From the NCBI RefSeq assembly GCF_012034935.1, contig NZ_JAATEN010000024.1, positions 39,967-103,966 of the forward strand: a stretch of DNA of 64,000 bases, read 5' to 3'. Within the stretch, counting starts at the first letter, position 1, and each line of letters begins with the position of its first letter. The notes under the pieces are model-generated. The model was not told the origin of the DNA and made no database searches. It saw nothing but the letters and a program-made list of their open reading frames with translations. Source of the stretch: Streptomyces zingiberis. Its GTDB lineage: Bacteria > Actinomycetota > Actinomycetes > Streptomycetales > Streptomycetaceae. A program made the translations under genes and the position numbers. Of this stretch, positions 41,742-50,989 are shown piece after piece.

Positions 41742-43216
41742 GAGGTGAGGGCCTTCGCTCGGGTGTCGATCGCCTGATAGCCGCGTGTCGCGTCTGCAAG
41801 CTCGCGGGCAATCCGGCTGCGGGCGAGCCGCGGGTCTTCTAGAAGCCTAGCCACTCCCTGCATAGCGTCGCCGATCTGCCGGATCCGCCTGTCCTCGGGG
41901 AGTTCGAGGATGGGCTGGAGCTGCTCGCCAGCTCCCTCGATCTCCCCTGCGGCTATGCGTGCGGTGACGATGTCGAGCCGCGCCAGGGCCTCATCACCGT
42001 ACGACCGTTGTTCCCTCGGACCACCCTCATACAGTTCGATCGCTGCGGTAGCGTGCTTCTCGGCCTCGTGGTGGTCACCGAGCAGCGCGTAGGTTCCGCC
42101 GATGTAGTACTCCTGCTTGGCCTCTGGGAACGTGAGCAGCCCGCCGAATCGGGTGAGGCCGTCTGCGGCTGTTCGTTGATCGCGGGCACGCTGCAGTTCT
42201 TCGAGCGCGGCCAGTGCTGTGCTGCGGTCGCCGATGCGTGCGGCAGCCCTGGCTTCGATCGCGGCCGTCCTGATCCGCGTCTCGCCGCTGGGTGCCAGTC
42301 CGGTCGCTTGCTTTGTGTAGTCGAGGGCTGTGCGCTGGTGAGTCGACCATTCGGCGATCAGTGCCGCTGTTCCCTTCACCCAAGCACGCAGATCGGTGTG
42401 GCCGGCGTGCTCTGCGAATGTCCATGCCGTCTGGAGTTGGGCCACTGCAGAATCCTGGTCACCAAGGTTCTGTGAGGCGTGTGCGAGGAGCAGGCAACTG
42501 GTGCCGCCGAGGAGGAACAATTCGCAGGTCTGGCGCGGCGGCTGATGGCCACTCAGCAACGAGAAGATCTGATCTCTCGTGGACAGGAGATCCCTGAAGA
42601 GGGGATATAGCGGAGCGTGGACGTAGTCGGTCGCGATTCTCGCGATCCTGGACTCCAGTTCCTCGAGTTCCACATCACTCACGTTGCTCTTGGTGATTTC
42701 CTCGGTGAACTGCAGCGATTCTGCGGCAGCCTGTGCCGCCAGGTCGTGTAGGCCGACCGTGCGTCCTGTGCTCACAGGATCAATCTTGTGAGCAACTCGT
42801 CCTGGCGGCGAAGGCGTCGCCGACGTGGAATGCGCGTCGTGTTCACGGAACGGAGGGGGAAGCAGGGCGTGAGGTGTTTCAATGCCGCTCAGGAACTTGG
42901 CGACCTTGTCCAGGTTCGTTAAGCGACGGGTTCCCGCTTCCAGCATTGACAGGAAGCCTTGGCTCAGCCCGGTCATGTGAGCCATGTCGTCTTGACGTAG
43001 CCTCGCCCGTGTGCGGATGAGGCGACTTGCCCGGCCAAAGTCCCATGCAGCAATCGCGGTTTGGACTTCGACATCGTGCCAGACAGCGTCTGGCACGCGA
43101 GGCCCAGCGTGGACATCGAATCGCCTGTCGCGTGCACACGCTGCACATCGGTCGTCTTGGTTGTATTGGCTCAGCCGACATCCGCAGTCCGCGCACACTC
43201 GAGCGTGCTTCCGCAT
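41738..43216 (-). CDS. Zinc-ribbon XRE regulator with TPR-like domain, 492 aa
   Basis: Zinc ribbon VCADCGCRLSQYN...CAACAR at residues about 8-30, linker VWHDVEVQTAIAAWDFGRAS, HTH LRQDDMAHMTGLSQGFLSML then RRLTNLDKVAKFL, and about 330 residues of helical repeats. ATG 43216 was chosen because it follows GGGGGTG and leaves the split palindrome at 43274-43289 outside the gene. Same family as 44049-45566. Likely a transcription factor with a sensor/tetratricopeptide domain. Confidence 0.9.
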   Translation of the reverse strand: MRKHARVCADCGCRLSQYNQDDRCAACARDRRFDVHAGPRVPDAVWHDVEVQTAIAAWDFGRASRLIRTRARLRQDDMAHMTGLSQGFLSMLEAGTRRLTNLDKVAKFLSGIETPHALLPPPFREHDAHSTSATPSPPGRVAHKIDPVSTGRTVGLHDLAAQAAAESLQFTEEITKSNVSDVELEELESRIARIATDYVHAPLYPLFRDLLSTRDQIFSLLSGHQPPRQTCELFLLGGTSCLLLAHASQNLGDQDSAVAQLQTAWTFAEHAGHTDLRAWVKGTAALIAEWSTHQRTALDYTKQATGLAPSGETRIRTAAIEARAAARIGDRSTALAALEELQRARDQRTAADGLTRFGGLLTFPEAKQEYYIGGTYALLGDHHEAEKHATAAIELYEGGPREQRSYGDEALARLDIVTARIAAGEIEGAGEQLQPILELPEDRRIRQIGDAMQGVARLLEDPRLARSRIARELADATRGYQAIDTRAKALTS

Positions 43217-43273
43217 CGCACCCCCGTTTCTCGTCCGCGCGCGACAGCGTATGTCGGGGCACTCAAATGCTCC

Positions 43274-43289
43274 TATCACTCGTGTGATA
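43274..43289. promoter_or_regulatory. Split palindrome TATCAC-TCGT-GTGATA, site 6
   Basis: Perfect 6-bp arms with the same half-site as the GTGATATCAC elements but separated by four bases. It lies 58 bp upstream of the zinc-ribbon regulator, suggesting autoregulation. Confidence 0.55.
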
Positions 43290-43323
43290 CGGGCAGCTGA
43301 GACGTACCGCCGGCGAGTCGCTG

Positions 43324-44052
43324 TCACTCGTGGTTGACGGTGACGGCGGTGATCACGCTCAGGAGCTGAGAGACGTCTTCAAGGCTGTCGAGTACCACCT
43401 CGGCTCCCGCCGACGCTAGTTGGCTGGAGGTGGTCTTGCCGGACGCGATTCCGATTACCGGTGCGCCGCCTGCAAGACCAGTACGGACGTCCTCGAGGGA
43501 GTCCCCGATGATGACGGTGTTGGAGCGGGCAAAGGCCGCCCCATGCTTTGCCTGAGCGCGTTTCTGGGCGACGGCGACGAGCGCCGGACGGTGCGCATCG
43601 TCAGAGGAGTATCCGCCGATCTCCGTGTCGAGGAACCCATCGAGGTGGAACGCTTCGAGCTTCAACAGTGCGTTGGGCCGGAGATTCCCTGTAACAACCG
43701 TCGGTACGAGGTTCGCCTGTGCGTGCACCGCTTTCAGGGCAGGCACGGCACCGGGCATGAGGACTCCTTGCTCACGTAGGTCCTGCGCATGTGCCGCGAG
43801 ACGCCGTGGCAGGAGCTCCACCATGCGAGGGAGCAACTCAGGGACTTCCAGTTCCGGGACGCCGTTGTCGAGAAGCAGGGACCGGATCGCGAGGGGCATG
43901 GTTACGCCAGTACCCCGGGCCGGTAGCTGCTCCGCAGGGCGCCCGACGACCTCGGCGAAGGTCTCGCGGTAGACCTGACGGTCGATGTCGCCGACGTACA
44001 GCAGAGTGCGGTCGATGTCCCACAATACGAGGACCCGCTGGGTCTCGCTCAA
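43324..44052 (-). CDS. HAD-superfamily hydrolase (phosphoglycolate-phosphatase-like), 242 aa
   Basis: Motif I is LVLWDIDRTLLYVGD (DxD), motif II TVVTGN, motif III Lys in VAQKRAQAKHG region and motif IV VIIGDSLEDVRTGLAGG; the cap domain lies between about 20 and 100. The start TTG 44052 overlaps the TGA of the upstream regulator as TTGA; the longer frame upstream lies inside that gene. Phosphatase for a small phosphometabolite; partner of the kinase in the same block is an inference. Confidence 0.88.
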   Translation of the reverse strand: MSETQRVLVLWDIDRTLLYVGDIDRQVYRETFAEVVGRPAEQLPARGTGVTMPLAIRSLLLDNGVPELEVPELLPRMVELLPRRLAAHAQDLREQGVLMPGAVPALKAVHAQANLVPTVVTGNLRPNALLKLEAFHLDGFLDTEIGGYSSDDAHRPALVAVAQKRAQAKHGAAFARSNTVIIGDSLEDVRTGLAGGAPVIGIASGKTTSSQLASAGAEVVLDSLEDVSQLLSVITAVTVNHE

Positions 44053-45566
44053 TTTCGGCCTCCTGCTCCCGTCACGGTGGCGGCTCGTTCCAGTACCTCC
44101 TGAGCGTACGGGGTGTGGATCACCGGTTGGAGCCGGCGGAGCATGGCCTGGACATGATCGTTCAGGCGAGCAGACTCGAGCTGTTCGGCGAGATCGAGGG
44201 CTTCGTGCGCCGCGGCGCATCCAGCTTCGAGATCCGCTTGGTCGATGTGGGCGGTAGCAGCACGGGAGAGGAACAGGGCCTTGGTGCGGTGGTCGGTCGG
44301 GTTGAGAGCTTGACGCGCCTTGGTGAAGCTCGAGACAGCGTTGCCTGGGTCGCCCAAATCGAGGTAACAGCTGCCGGCCTGTCCATGAATCTCGCCCTCG
44401 TTGATCCAGTACAGCCACTGAGGATCGCGTTCTGAGCGCCCTTTTGCGCAGAGTTCGGCTGCTCTTCCGAGTGCGGCGAGGGCCGCTTGTCGCTCGCCGA
44501 GTTTCGCGTGTCCGCGTGCCTGTCGGGTCAGCAGCATGGCTTCGAGCGCGGGAGTGCCGAGCTTCTTGACCTTCTCACGTGCCCGGTGTGCTGCGGTGAC
44601 AGCGTGGTGCGGCGCTCCGGTGGAATAGCCGTGGATTGCGATGTAGGACAACGCGCCGGCACCGAGTCGGGCATCTCCCGATGCCTTGGCAGCACGGAGC
44701 CCGGCGTACAGATACCCCAGCGTCCGGTCACGCTGGCCGGAGTCGAAGACGAACCAGCCAGTCTGCGTAGCAGTGTCGGCGATGACGGCTGCGAGCTGCC
44801 GTCCCGTCGTTTCGTCGTACGACGTGTGTTCCACGAGGTGCGTGAGAAACCGCAAGTGCTTGTCACCCAGCGCTGTGAGGGTTCCGCTGCCGTCGCTTGC
44901 ATCCATGCTCCGAAGGCTGTCCGTCGTGCGCTGGAGCCCATCGAGCAGACTGTGCGAGAGGCGGCTTCCCCCGGCCGCGCGACGTAGGGGCTCGGCCTCG
45001 GCTATGTCCCACTGGTTCACGAAGGCGGTCAGCGCTATGCCGCTTGCGGTGAGGAACTGCCGACGGTCCATCGTGCTGCCTCCTACCGCAGAGTCCAGTG
45101 CTGCCACCATACGGGCTGCGGTCCAGGGCAGGGTCGGGTCCGCGTCGCCAGCGAACGGGTCCGAGATTGGTTGCGGCACGTTTGCCCTGGCCTGAGGGAC
45201 GGGGAGCGGGACGAGTTCGGTGGGCACGCCCAGGCCCGTCAGGAACTCGACGATCTTGTCGATGTTGGTGAGGCGCCGACTGCCCGCCTCCAGCATGGAC
45301 AGGAATGCCTGACTCAGACCGGTGAGCTGAGCCATGTCCCCTTGCCGGAGCGAACCGCGCAGTCGGATCAGGCGACTGGCCTGGCCGAAGTCCCATGCGG
45401 CGAGCGCAGTATGGACATCCGGGTCGGACCAAACATAGTCCGGCACGATAGGGGTGTGTTGTTGGAGGACGCGGGATCGAGCACAGGCGAAGCACAGCGT
45501 GTCGGTGTTGTAGCTGCTCAGTTGGCCACCGCACCGGTCACAGCTCCGCATCGGCTGCTGATGCAC
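44049..45566 (-). CDS. Zinc-ribbon XRE regulator with TPR-like domain, 505 aa
   Basis: Zinc ribbon SCDRCGGQLSSYN...CFACAR, HTH LRQGDMAQLTGLSQAFLSML followed by RRLTNIDKIVEFL, then a MDRRQFLTASGIALTAF segment near residue 165 and helical repeats such as LLTRQARGHAKLGERQAAL. GTG 45566 is favoured because GGGGAGG lies six bases upstream. Site 5 of the GTGATATCAC family lies 65 bp upstream. The stop overlaps the HAD start. The MDRRQFLTASGIALTAF stretch looks like a signal anchor but is typical of Streptomyces TPR regulators. Confidence 0.9.
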   Translation of the reverse strand: MHQQPMRSCDRCGGQLSSYNTDTLCFACARSRVLQQHTPIVPDYVWSDPDVHTALAAWDFGQASRLIRLRGSLRQGDMAQLTGLSQAFLSMLEAGSRRLTNIDKIVEFLTGLGVPTELVPLPVPQARANVPQPISDPFAGDADPTLPWTAARMVAALDSAVGGSTMDRRQFLTASGIALTAFVNQWDIAEAEPLRRAAGGSRLSHSLLDGLQRTTDSLRSMDASDGSGTLTALGDKHLRFLTHLVEHTSYDETTGRQLAAVIADTATQTGWFVFDSGQRDRTLGYLYAGLRAAKASGDARLGAGALSYIAIHGYSTGAPHHAVTAAHRAREKVKKLGTPALEAMLLTRQARGHAKLGERQAALAALGRAAELCAKGRSERDPQWLYWINEGEIHGQAGSCYLDLGDPGNAVSSFTKARQALNPTDHRTKALFLSRAATAHIDQADLEAGCAAAHEALDLAEQLESARLNDHVQAMLRRLQPVIHTPYAQEVLERAATVTGAGGRN

Positions 45567-45631
45567 GTCATGCCTCCCCACAAGTGAGCCCGCGCAACCC
45601 CAACTACTCCTGGTGAGCTGGAATCACACAA

Positions 45632-45641
45632 GTGATATCAC
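45632..45641. promoter_or_regulatory. GTGATATCAC palindrome, site 5
   Basis: Core followed by CTGCGGAATGTGTGC and preceded by TCACACAA, so it is nested in a wider CACACA/TGTGTG inverted repeat. Located 65 bp upstream of the zinc-ribbon regulator start; probable autoregulatory operator. Confidence 0.6.
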
Positions 45642-45895
45642 CTGCGGAATGTGTGCGCGGGACGTTTTGCCGCCAGTGTTGGGAGCCCCGGAGCGCGGCG
45701 CGCAGAGCGGGCCGAAAACTGATCATCGGCCCATCTGCTCGTCGCGCTAACGCGAACCAGTCGCTGATCCCTCAACGGAGTCCACTTTGTCCTCCGCACC
45801 ACGAACAAGGTTGGCCTGCGGCCTGATCCTCTCCCCGCAGGGCACATTTCATGTGCCTCATTGGGCGGGAGCACCGGGCCACTGGATGGTGCACA

Positions 45896-46090
45896 GTGGC
45901 CGTTAGCATCTCCGCCGTTGTGCTCCTGGGCATCCTCGTCTTCATCTTCGTCAAGAAGAGCGGCCTGAATGCGGCGCATGCCATCGTGTGCAGTCTGTTC
46001 GGATTCTTCCTTGCGAGCACGTCGATGGCTCCGAGCATCAACCGGTTCGTTACCGGCATTGCAGACATGATCGGTCAGATTCGCTTTTAG
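45896..46090 (+). CDS. Small two-helix membrane protein, 64 aa
   Basis: Two hydrophobic segments are visible (ISAVVLLGILVFIFV and AIVCSLFGFFLASTSM) separated by KKSGLNAAH, then a short tail ending MIGQIRF. This resembles short conserved membrane proteins I associate with Streptomyces mobile elements; function unknown. GTG 45896 is chosen; a 15-codon upstream extension (45851) is less hydrophobic. No operon partner: 205 bp separate it from the next gene. Confidence 0.6.
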   Translation: MAVSISAVVLLGILVFIFVKKSGLNAAHAIVCSLFGFFLASTSMAPSINRFVTGIADMIGQIRF

Positions 46091-46294
46091 GGCGACTCGT
46101 GTCATAGCCGGGCGCCCCATCCCGCCGAGTTGGTTGACGCCCCTACATTTTGCGGCCATTCCCCACAATTCCCCTGAGGCCCCCCTGATGGCAATCACGC
46201 TCAACCGGAGACGCACCTCGCATCCTGCTGCCCGCCCTCAGACGAGCAGCCCCGTCCAGCCTTCGGGGCGTGGCCAATCCCGATCCGAGGGCCC

Positions 46295-47302
46295 GTGATG
46301 CGTCTTGTGTATCACCCAGCGGGTCATGACGACGACCTGCGTGTGGCCTTGGAGGAGTTGGAGGCGGGCCGCTGGCGAACTACCAGGAAGCTGCTTCTGG
46401 ACACTGGCACGCACTGGGCGCTGCGGACGTCGCGCACTCAGGTGCTGGCCGTGGCGGCAGCTCGGTCGGATGTGGTCGGCGTGTGGCTCCACGAGGAGCC
46501 TGGCTGCTACGACGCGCAGGTGATGAGTGCTCGCGTATCAGTCGAGCGGGCGCTGCGTGCGCACCGTCAACGGCATCCGGGGACATTGGAGTTGGAGTTC
46601 AAAGCGCGGCGCGAGGTGTTGCTCGCGGCTCGTCGCGTGCCGCAGGATCCGGTGCCGTGGGTGTGCCTCATGGCGTTGGCGCAGATTGACACCCGCCAGC
46701 TGCGTCATGAGCACCGTGCGGTGCCCGCCGAGCCGATGCTGCCGAGCGGTCCGTGGGGGTTGCTGTACGAGGTCAACCAGCGTGATCCGTACAACCGCGA
46801 GGCTTATCACCGCGTGCTGCAGTTCATGCTCGCACTCGACGGACTGCAGGCCGCGTCCCTGGCCAGCATCTTCGACTTCGGGCGATGGGTGGCGTCGCAG
46901 CGGCCCGTTGGGTCGCCGTTGTTGCTGCTGCCGGCGTACGCCCAGGTCGAGCAGCGGCGACGGTCGCAGGCTGACCCTTTGTGGCGGCGCCAGTGGGCGC
47001 AAGAGTCGACGCTCGACTACACGCTGAATGCCTTCTACGACTGGTTCCGCAAGGCGCCCGCTCGGGAGCGATCGGTGGCCGATCTGAACCTTCTCGCCTA
47101 CGCGTTGTGGGCGGGCCACCAGTATGTGGAAGCCGCCGAGGTCTTCGAGGCGATGGGCCCATACGCGGCTCGCGAGCCGTGGGCCTCGGTGCATGACGGG
47201 GCTCCAGGGCCGGACCCCGGTACGGCTCTGCTCCTGAGAGCGCGTACAGAGTCACTTTCCTTCGCCCGCACACATAGACCCCGCACCAGGCCCCATCCGT
47301 GA
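46295..47302 (+). CDS. Uncharacterised helical protein, 335 aa
   Basis: Soluble, Arg- and Leu-rich protein with several aromatic helical units (DPYNREAYHRVLQFMLALDG, TLDYTLNAFYDWFRKAP, ALWAGHQYVEAAEVFEAMG) suggestive of TPR/BTAD-like repeats. No catalytic motif. Starts at GTG 46295 or ATG 46298. It is upstream of the permease-GS operon in the same orientation, 59 bp before its start, but a functional link is unproven. Confidence 0.7.
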   Translation: MMRLVYHPAGHDDDLRVALEELEAGRWRTTRKLLLDTGTHWALRTSRTQVLAVAAARSDVVGVWLHEEPGCYDAQVMSARVSVERALRAHRQRHPGTLELEFKARREVLLAARRVPQDPVPWVCLMALAQIDTRQLRHEHRAVPAEPMLPSGPWGLLYEVNQRDPYNREAYHRVLQFMLALDGLQAASLASIFDFGRWVASQRPVGSPLLLLPAYAQVEQRRRSQADPLWRRQWAQESTLDYTLNAFYDWFRKAPARERSVADLNLLAYALWAGHQYVEAAEVFEAMGPYAAREPWASVHDGAPGPDPGTALLLRARTESLSFARTHRPRTRPHP

Positions 47303-47361
47303 CATGGGACTTGGCATGGACCTGCTCACATTCTCTTCACCCTGGACCTTGGAGGTTGCCC

Positions 47362-48894
47362 ATGTCTCGCTTGAGCCCTGGCCATCGCGCAACAGCCCGG
47401 AAGCCCGACGACGCGTACTTGCGGGAGCTCGGCTACGAGCCGGTGCTGACCCGGCGTATGGGACCGTTCGGGAACTTCGCGATCAGCTTCTCCGTCATCA
47501 GCGTCTTGTCCGGCTGCATGACCCTGTATGGGTTCGGTCTGAACACCGGCGGTCCGTCCGTGATGCTGTGGGGCTGGATCGTCGTGGGTGCCATGGTGAT
47601 GTTCATCGGCGCCGGGCTGGCCGAGGTGACGTCCGCCTATCCGACCTCCGGGGCCTTGTACTACCAGGCGGAACAGCTCGGTGGCAGGAAGTGGGGCTGG
47701 TACACGGGCTGGCTCAACCTGTTGGGCCTGCTCGGCGCGATCGCCGGCATCGACTACGGGGCCGCGCTGTTCACGGGCGCGTTCCTGAACCTGCAGTGGG
47801 GCTTCGAGCCGACGCCCGGCAAGATCATGGTGATCTTCCTGTGCATCCTCGCCCTGCACCTCACACTGAACCTGTTCGGGGTCCGGCTGGTCAGCATCCT
47901 CAACAGCATCAGCGTCTGGTGGCACCTGGCCGGCGTCACTGTGATCGTCGGCGCGCTGGCGATCGTGCCCTCGCACCACCAGTCCACCGACTTTGTGTTC
48001 GGCGAGTTCGTCAACAACACCGGTTGGTCCAGCCCCTTGTACGTGGCGGTGCTCGGCCTGCTGTTGGCCCAGTACACGTTCTGCGGCTACGACGCCTCCG
48101 CGCACTTGTCGGAGGAGACCACGGACGCCCAGGTGTCCGCGTCCCGCGGGATCATCCACGCGATCGGCTGGTCCTGGCTGGCCGGATTCGTACTGCTGGC
48201 CGGCCTCACGTTCGCGATCCAGGACTACGCAGGCACCGTCGGCACGGCAACGGGGGTGCCGCCAGCGCAGATCTTCCTCGACGCTTTGGGCGTGGCCGGG
48301 GCGAAGGCACTGCTCCTGGTCGTGATCGTCGCCCAGCTGTGCTGCGGCAACGCCGAGACCGCCGCGGCCAGCCGCATGGTGTTCGCGTTCTCGCGTGACG
48401 GTGCGCTGCCGGGCTCGCAACTGTGGCGACAGGTGGACCGCCGTACGGGTACTCCGCGCAAGGCCGTGCTGCTGTCAGTGGTGTGCGCCGCGTTGCTGGC
48501 CCTGCCGAGCCTGTACAGCCCGGTCGCCTACGCGGCGATCACCAGCATCAACGTCGTCGGCATCACCCCGGCGTACGCGATCCCGATCTTCCTGCGGGTC
48601 AAGAACCGGCATCGGTTCAGGCCCGGCCCGTGGAACCTGGGCAGTTGGGGCGTGACCGTGGGCACGATCGCGGTCATCTGGGTGGCGTTCGTGACCGTCC
48701 TGTTCTGTCTGCCGCAGACCCGCCCCGACGGTGGCGCCCTCGTCACGGTCGACACGTTCAACTACGCCCCGGTGGCTCTACTGGTCGTGCTCGCGCTGGC
48801 GTGGGGGTGGTGGCACAAGCAGGGCAGCACGTACGAGGTGCCGGCCCAGAACTTCGACCGCTCGGGGAGCACGTACGCGGACGAGGTCGTGTGA
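47362..48894 (+). CDS. APC-family amino-acid/polyamine permease, 510 aa
   Basis: About 12 membrane segments (for example FAISFSVISVLSGCMTLYGF, the consensus first helix with its unwound Gly-rich turn, and LLGLLGAIAGIDYGAALF). Family features are TSAYPTSGALYYQAEQLGG in loop 2-3 and SRMVFAFSRDGALPGS in loop 8-9. ATG 47362 follows GGAGG by 6 nt. Its TGA shares one base with the ATG of the ligase gene, so import and gamma-glutamylation are coupled. The cargo is probably an amine or amino acid used by that ligase. Confidence 0.93.
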   Translation: MSRLSPGHRATARKPDDAYLRELGYEPVLTRRMGPFGNFAISFSVISVLSGCMTLYGFGLNTGGPSVMLWGWIVVGAMVMFIGAGLAEVTSAYPTSGALYYQAEQLGGRKWGWYTGWLNLLGLLGAIAGIDYGAALFTGAFLNLQWGFEPTPGKIMVIFLCILALHLTLNLFGVRLVSILNSISVWWHLAGVTVIVGALAIVPSHHQSTDFVFGEFVNNTGWSSPLYVAVLGLLLAQYTFCGYDASAHLSEETTDAQVSASRGIIHAIGWSWLAGFVLLAGLTFAIQDYAGTVGTATGVPPAQIFLDALGVAGAKALLLVVIVAQLCCGNAETAAASRMVFAFSRDGALPGSQLWRQVDRRTGTPRKAVLLSVVCAALLALPSLYSPVAYAAITSINVVGITPAYAIPIFLRVKNRHRFRPGPWNLGSWGVTVGTIAVIWVAFVTVLFCLPQTRPDGGALVTVDTFNYAPVALLVVLALAWGWWHKQGSTYEVPAQNFDRSGSTYADEVV

Positions 48895-50321
48895 TGACGG
48901 GGACCATAACGGACAACGGCACGCCGGCACGCCACGTCTCTTCCTCCGCTGCTCCGGGCAGGCGCTCCGAGAAGGCGGTTTCTCCGGCCGATCTGCGCAA
49001 TATGGTCAAGGCGGGCACGATCGACACGGTGTTGCTCGCGCTGCCCGACCTGCAGGGGCGGCTGAAGGGGAAGCGGTACGACGCGGGCCATTTCCTCAAG
49101 CGCGTCATACACAACGGCGCGGAGATGTGCGCGTACACCTTGGCGACCGATGTTGAGATGAGCCCGGCTGATGGCTTCGAGCTGACCTCGTGGGACAGCG
49201 GCTATCAGGACCTGACGGTTCGGCCGGATCTGGCGAGTGTGCGCGTGGTGCCGTGGATGCCGCGTACCGCCGTGGTGCTCGGCCACGCCGTGCACGAGTG
49301 TGGCACGCCCATCGGGGTCGCGCCCCGCCAGATCCTGCACCGGCAACTGGCCCGACTCGCCCGGCATGGCCTGCACCCCCAGGCCGGTATCGAAACCGAG
49401 TTCGTCCTCTACCAGGGCGCCTACGCCGAGGCCGAACAGACCGGGTATCACGGGCTGCGGCCGGTGACGACGCAGAACCTGGACTACGCCCTCGACCATG
49501 ATCCGGTCTCCGACCGGTTCTTCCGCCGCCTGCAACGGGCACTCGCCGGCGCCGGCATGCCCATCGAGGCAATCAAGACCGAGGCGGGCCCCGGTCAGGT
49601 CGAGGTGACCTTCCCGTACGGACCGGCGCTGACCGCCTGCGACCAGCACCTGCTCTTCAAGCACGCCGTCCGCACGCTGGGCTCGCGCGCCGGGCTGACC
49701 CCCACCTTCATGGCCGCCCCCGAGACGGGCCGGGCCAACGGCCTGCACCTGCATGTGTCGCTGTGGTCGAAGTCCATCAGCCAATTCCACGCCCACGATA
49801 ACGACCACGAACTGTCCCCGACGGGGCGGCACGCGATCGCGGGTCTCCTGGCCGGCCTGCCGGACCTCGGCCCGTTCTACGCGCCGAACGTCAACTCCTA
49901 CAAGCGGTTCACACCCGGCTCCTTCGCGCCGACCGTGATGAGTTGGGGCCGCGACAACCGCACCTGTGCCGTCCGCGTCGTCGGCCGCGGGGAGGGGCTT
50001 CATCTGGAGATCCGGGTGCCCGGAGCGGATGCCAACCCGTATCTGGCCCTGTCCGCCGTGCTAGCGGCCATCGATCACGGTATCGAGCAGCAGCTGCCCC
50101 TCGGCACCGAGGAAACCGGCAACGCCTACCGCGGAAGCGGAACACTCGTGCCGCCCACCCTCGCCGACGCCTTGGTCGCCTTCCAGGCAAGCACCCTGGC
50201 CCAGAACGCGTTCGGCACCGAGGTCGTCGAGCACTACGCCCGTCTCGCCCGCCTGGAACTCGACCACCACGAGCGCCTGGTCACCGACGCCGAACGGCAG
50301 CGGTGGCTGGCCCGCGCCTGA
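48894..50321 (+). CDS. Glutamine-synthetase-family ligase (gamma-glutamylamine synthetase-like), 475 aa
   Basis: GS fold with ATP grasp residues: AGIETEFVLY (E-x-E metal site), EAGPGQVEVTF, NGLHLHVSLW (HxHxS) and NSYKRFTPGSFAP; it ends without the adenylylation loop of GlnA. Relatives GlnA3/GlnA4 of Streptomyces join glutamate to polyamines or ethanolamine. The N-terminal 30 residues are an unstructured extension. Tight coupling to an APC permease supports catabolism or detoxification of an imported amine rather than nitrogen assimilation. Confidence 0.9.
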   Translation: MTGTITDNGTPARHVSSSAAPGRRSEKAVSPADLRNMVKAGTIDTVLLALPDLQGRLKGKRYDAGHFLKRVIHNGAEMCAYTLATDVEMSPADGFELTSWDSGYQDLTVRPDLASVRVVPWMPRTAVVLGHAVHECGTPIGVAPRQILHRQLARLARHGLHPQAGIETEFVLYQGAYAEAEQTGYHGLRPVTTQNLDYALDHDPVSDRFFRRLQRALAGAGMPIEAIKTEAGPGQVEVTFPYGPALTACDQHLLFKHAVRTLGSRAGLTPTFMAAPETGRANGLHLHVSLWSKSISQFHAHDNDHELSPTGRHAIAGLLAGLPDLGPFYAPNVNSYKRFTPGSFAPTVMSWGRDNRTCAVRVVGRGEGLHLEIRVPGADANPYLALSAVLAAIDHGIEQQLPLGTEETGNAYRGSGTLVPPTLADALVAFQASTLAQNAFGTEVVEHYARLARLELDHHERLVTDAERQRWLARA

Positions 50322-50360
50322 CGACCACGCCCATCGAGAAGGAAAGGATCCAAGGCTCCC

Positions 50361-50861
50361 GTGAGTGCACGACCGGCGCGCCCAGCCGCCACGCCCCTCG
50401 ATCTCACCCCCGCACAGGTTCGGATTGTTCAGAAGGTCGCGGAGGGTAAGAGCACCGGTGCGATCGCATCCGACCTGACGATCACTGCCGGAACGATCAA
50501 CGTGCAGATGAAGCACTGCGGTCAGAAGCTCGGGGTCAGCGGCCGGGCGGCCGTCGTCCACGCCTGCTACGTCACGGGGCAGCTCAAACGCCCCGAGAAG
50601 GTCGCCTTCCCGGCGACCTTCTCGGAGGCCGAGATTGAGACGTGGCAGATGATTGCCGCCGGTGCGGCCTCGAAGGACTACGCCGACCGGGCCCGCATCA
50701 GCCGCGGCGAAGCCCTGAAGCGGATCAAGGCGCTCCGAGAGCGCGTCCGGGCGGACAACGACCCGCACCTGGTGACGCTCGGCTGGACGTACGAGGTCCT
50801 CGACGAGTCCCTCGTGGAGATGCTCTCCGGAACGGTCCTCCGTGCCCCGGCTCAGCTATGA
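50361..50861 (+). CDS. Small HTH (LuxR-type) DNA-binding protein, 166 aa
   Basis: N-terminal LuxR/GerE-like helix-turn-helix: LTPAQVRIVQKVAEGKSTGAIASDL then ITAGTINVQMKHCGQKLGV, with a second helical unit at about 95-130 (FSEAEIETWQMIAAGAASKDYADRA) that repeats the pattern. No receiver domain. GTG 50361 follows a purine-rich GAAGGAAAGG stretch. Located 40 bp past the ligase gene, so it may be part of the same transcript and regulate it. Confidence 0.82.
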   Translation: MSARPARPAATPLDLTPAQVRIVQKVAEGKSTGAIASDLTITAGTINVQMKHCGQKLGVSGRAAVVHACYVTGQLKRPEKVAFPATFSEAEIETWQMIAAGAASKDYADRARISRGEALKRIKALRERVRADNDPHLVTLGWTYEVLDESLVEMLSGTVLRAPAQL

Positions 50862-50989
50862 CCAGCTCACGCCGCATTGTCAGTGCCCTCTGGCACACTC
50901 CCCACCCGCACGCAAGTACTCAGAGCACCCAGTCCCTCACAATGCGCGATTCGGCTGGGTGGCTTGGTCAACGGAAGGGCACACCAGAC

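Noticed and set aside
45638..46216. 192-codon minus-strand frame
   Set aside because: Overlaps operator site 5 and the hydrophobic small gene on the plus strand; composition looks antisense.
47326..48420. 364-codon minus-strand frame opposite the permease
   Set aside because: Permease helices on the plus strand are clear.
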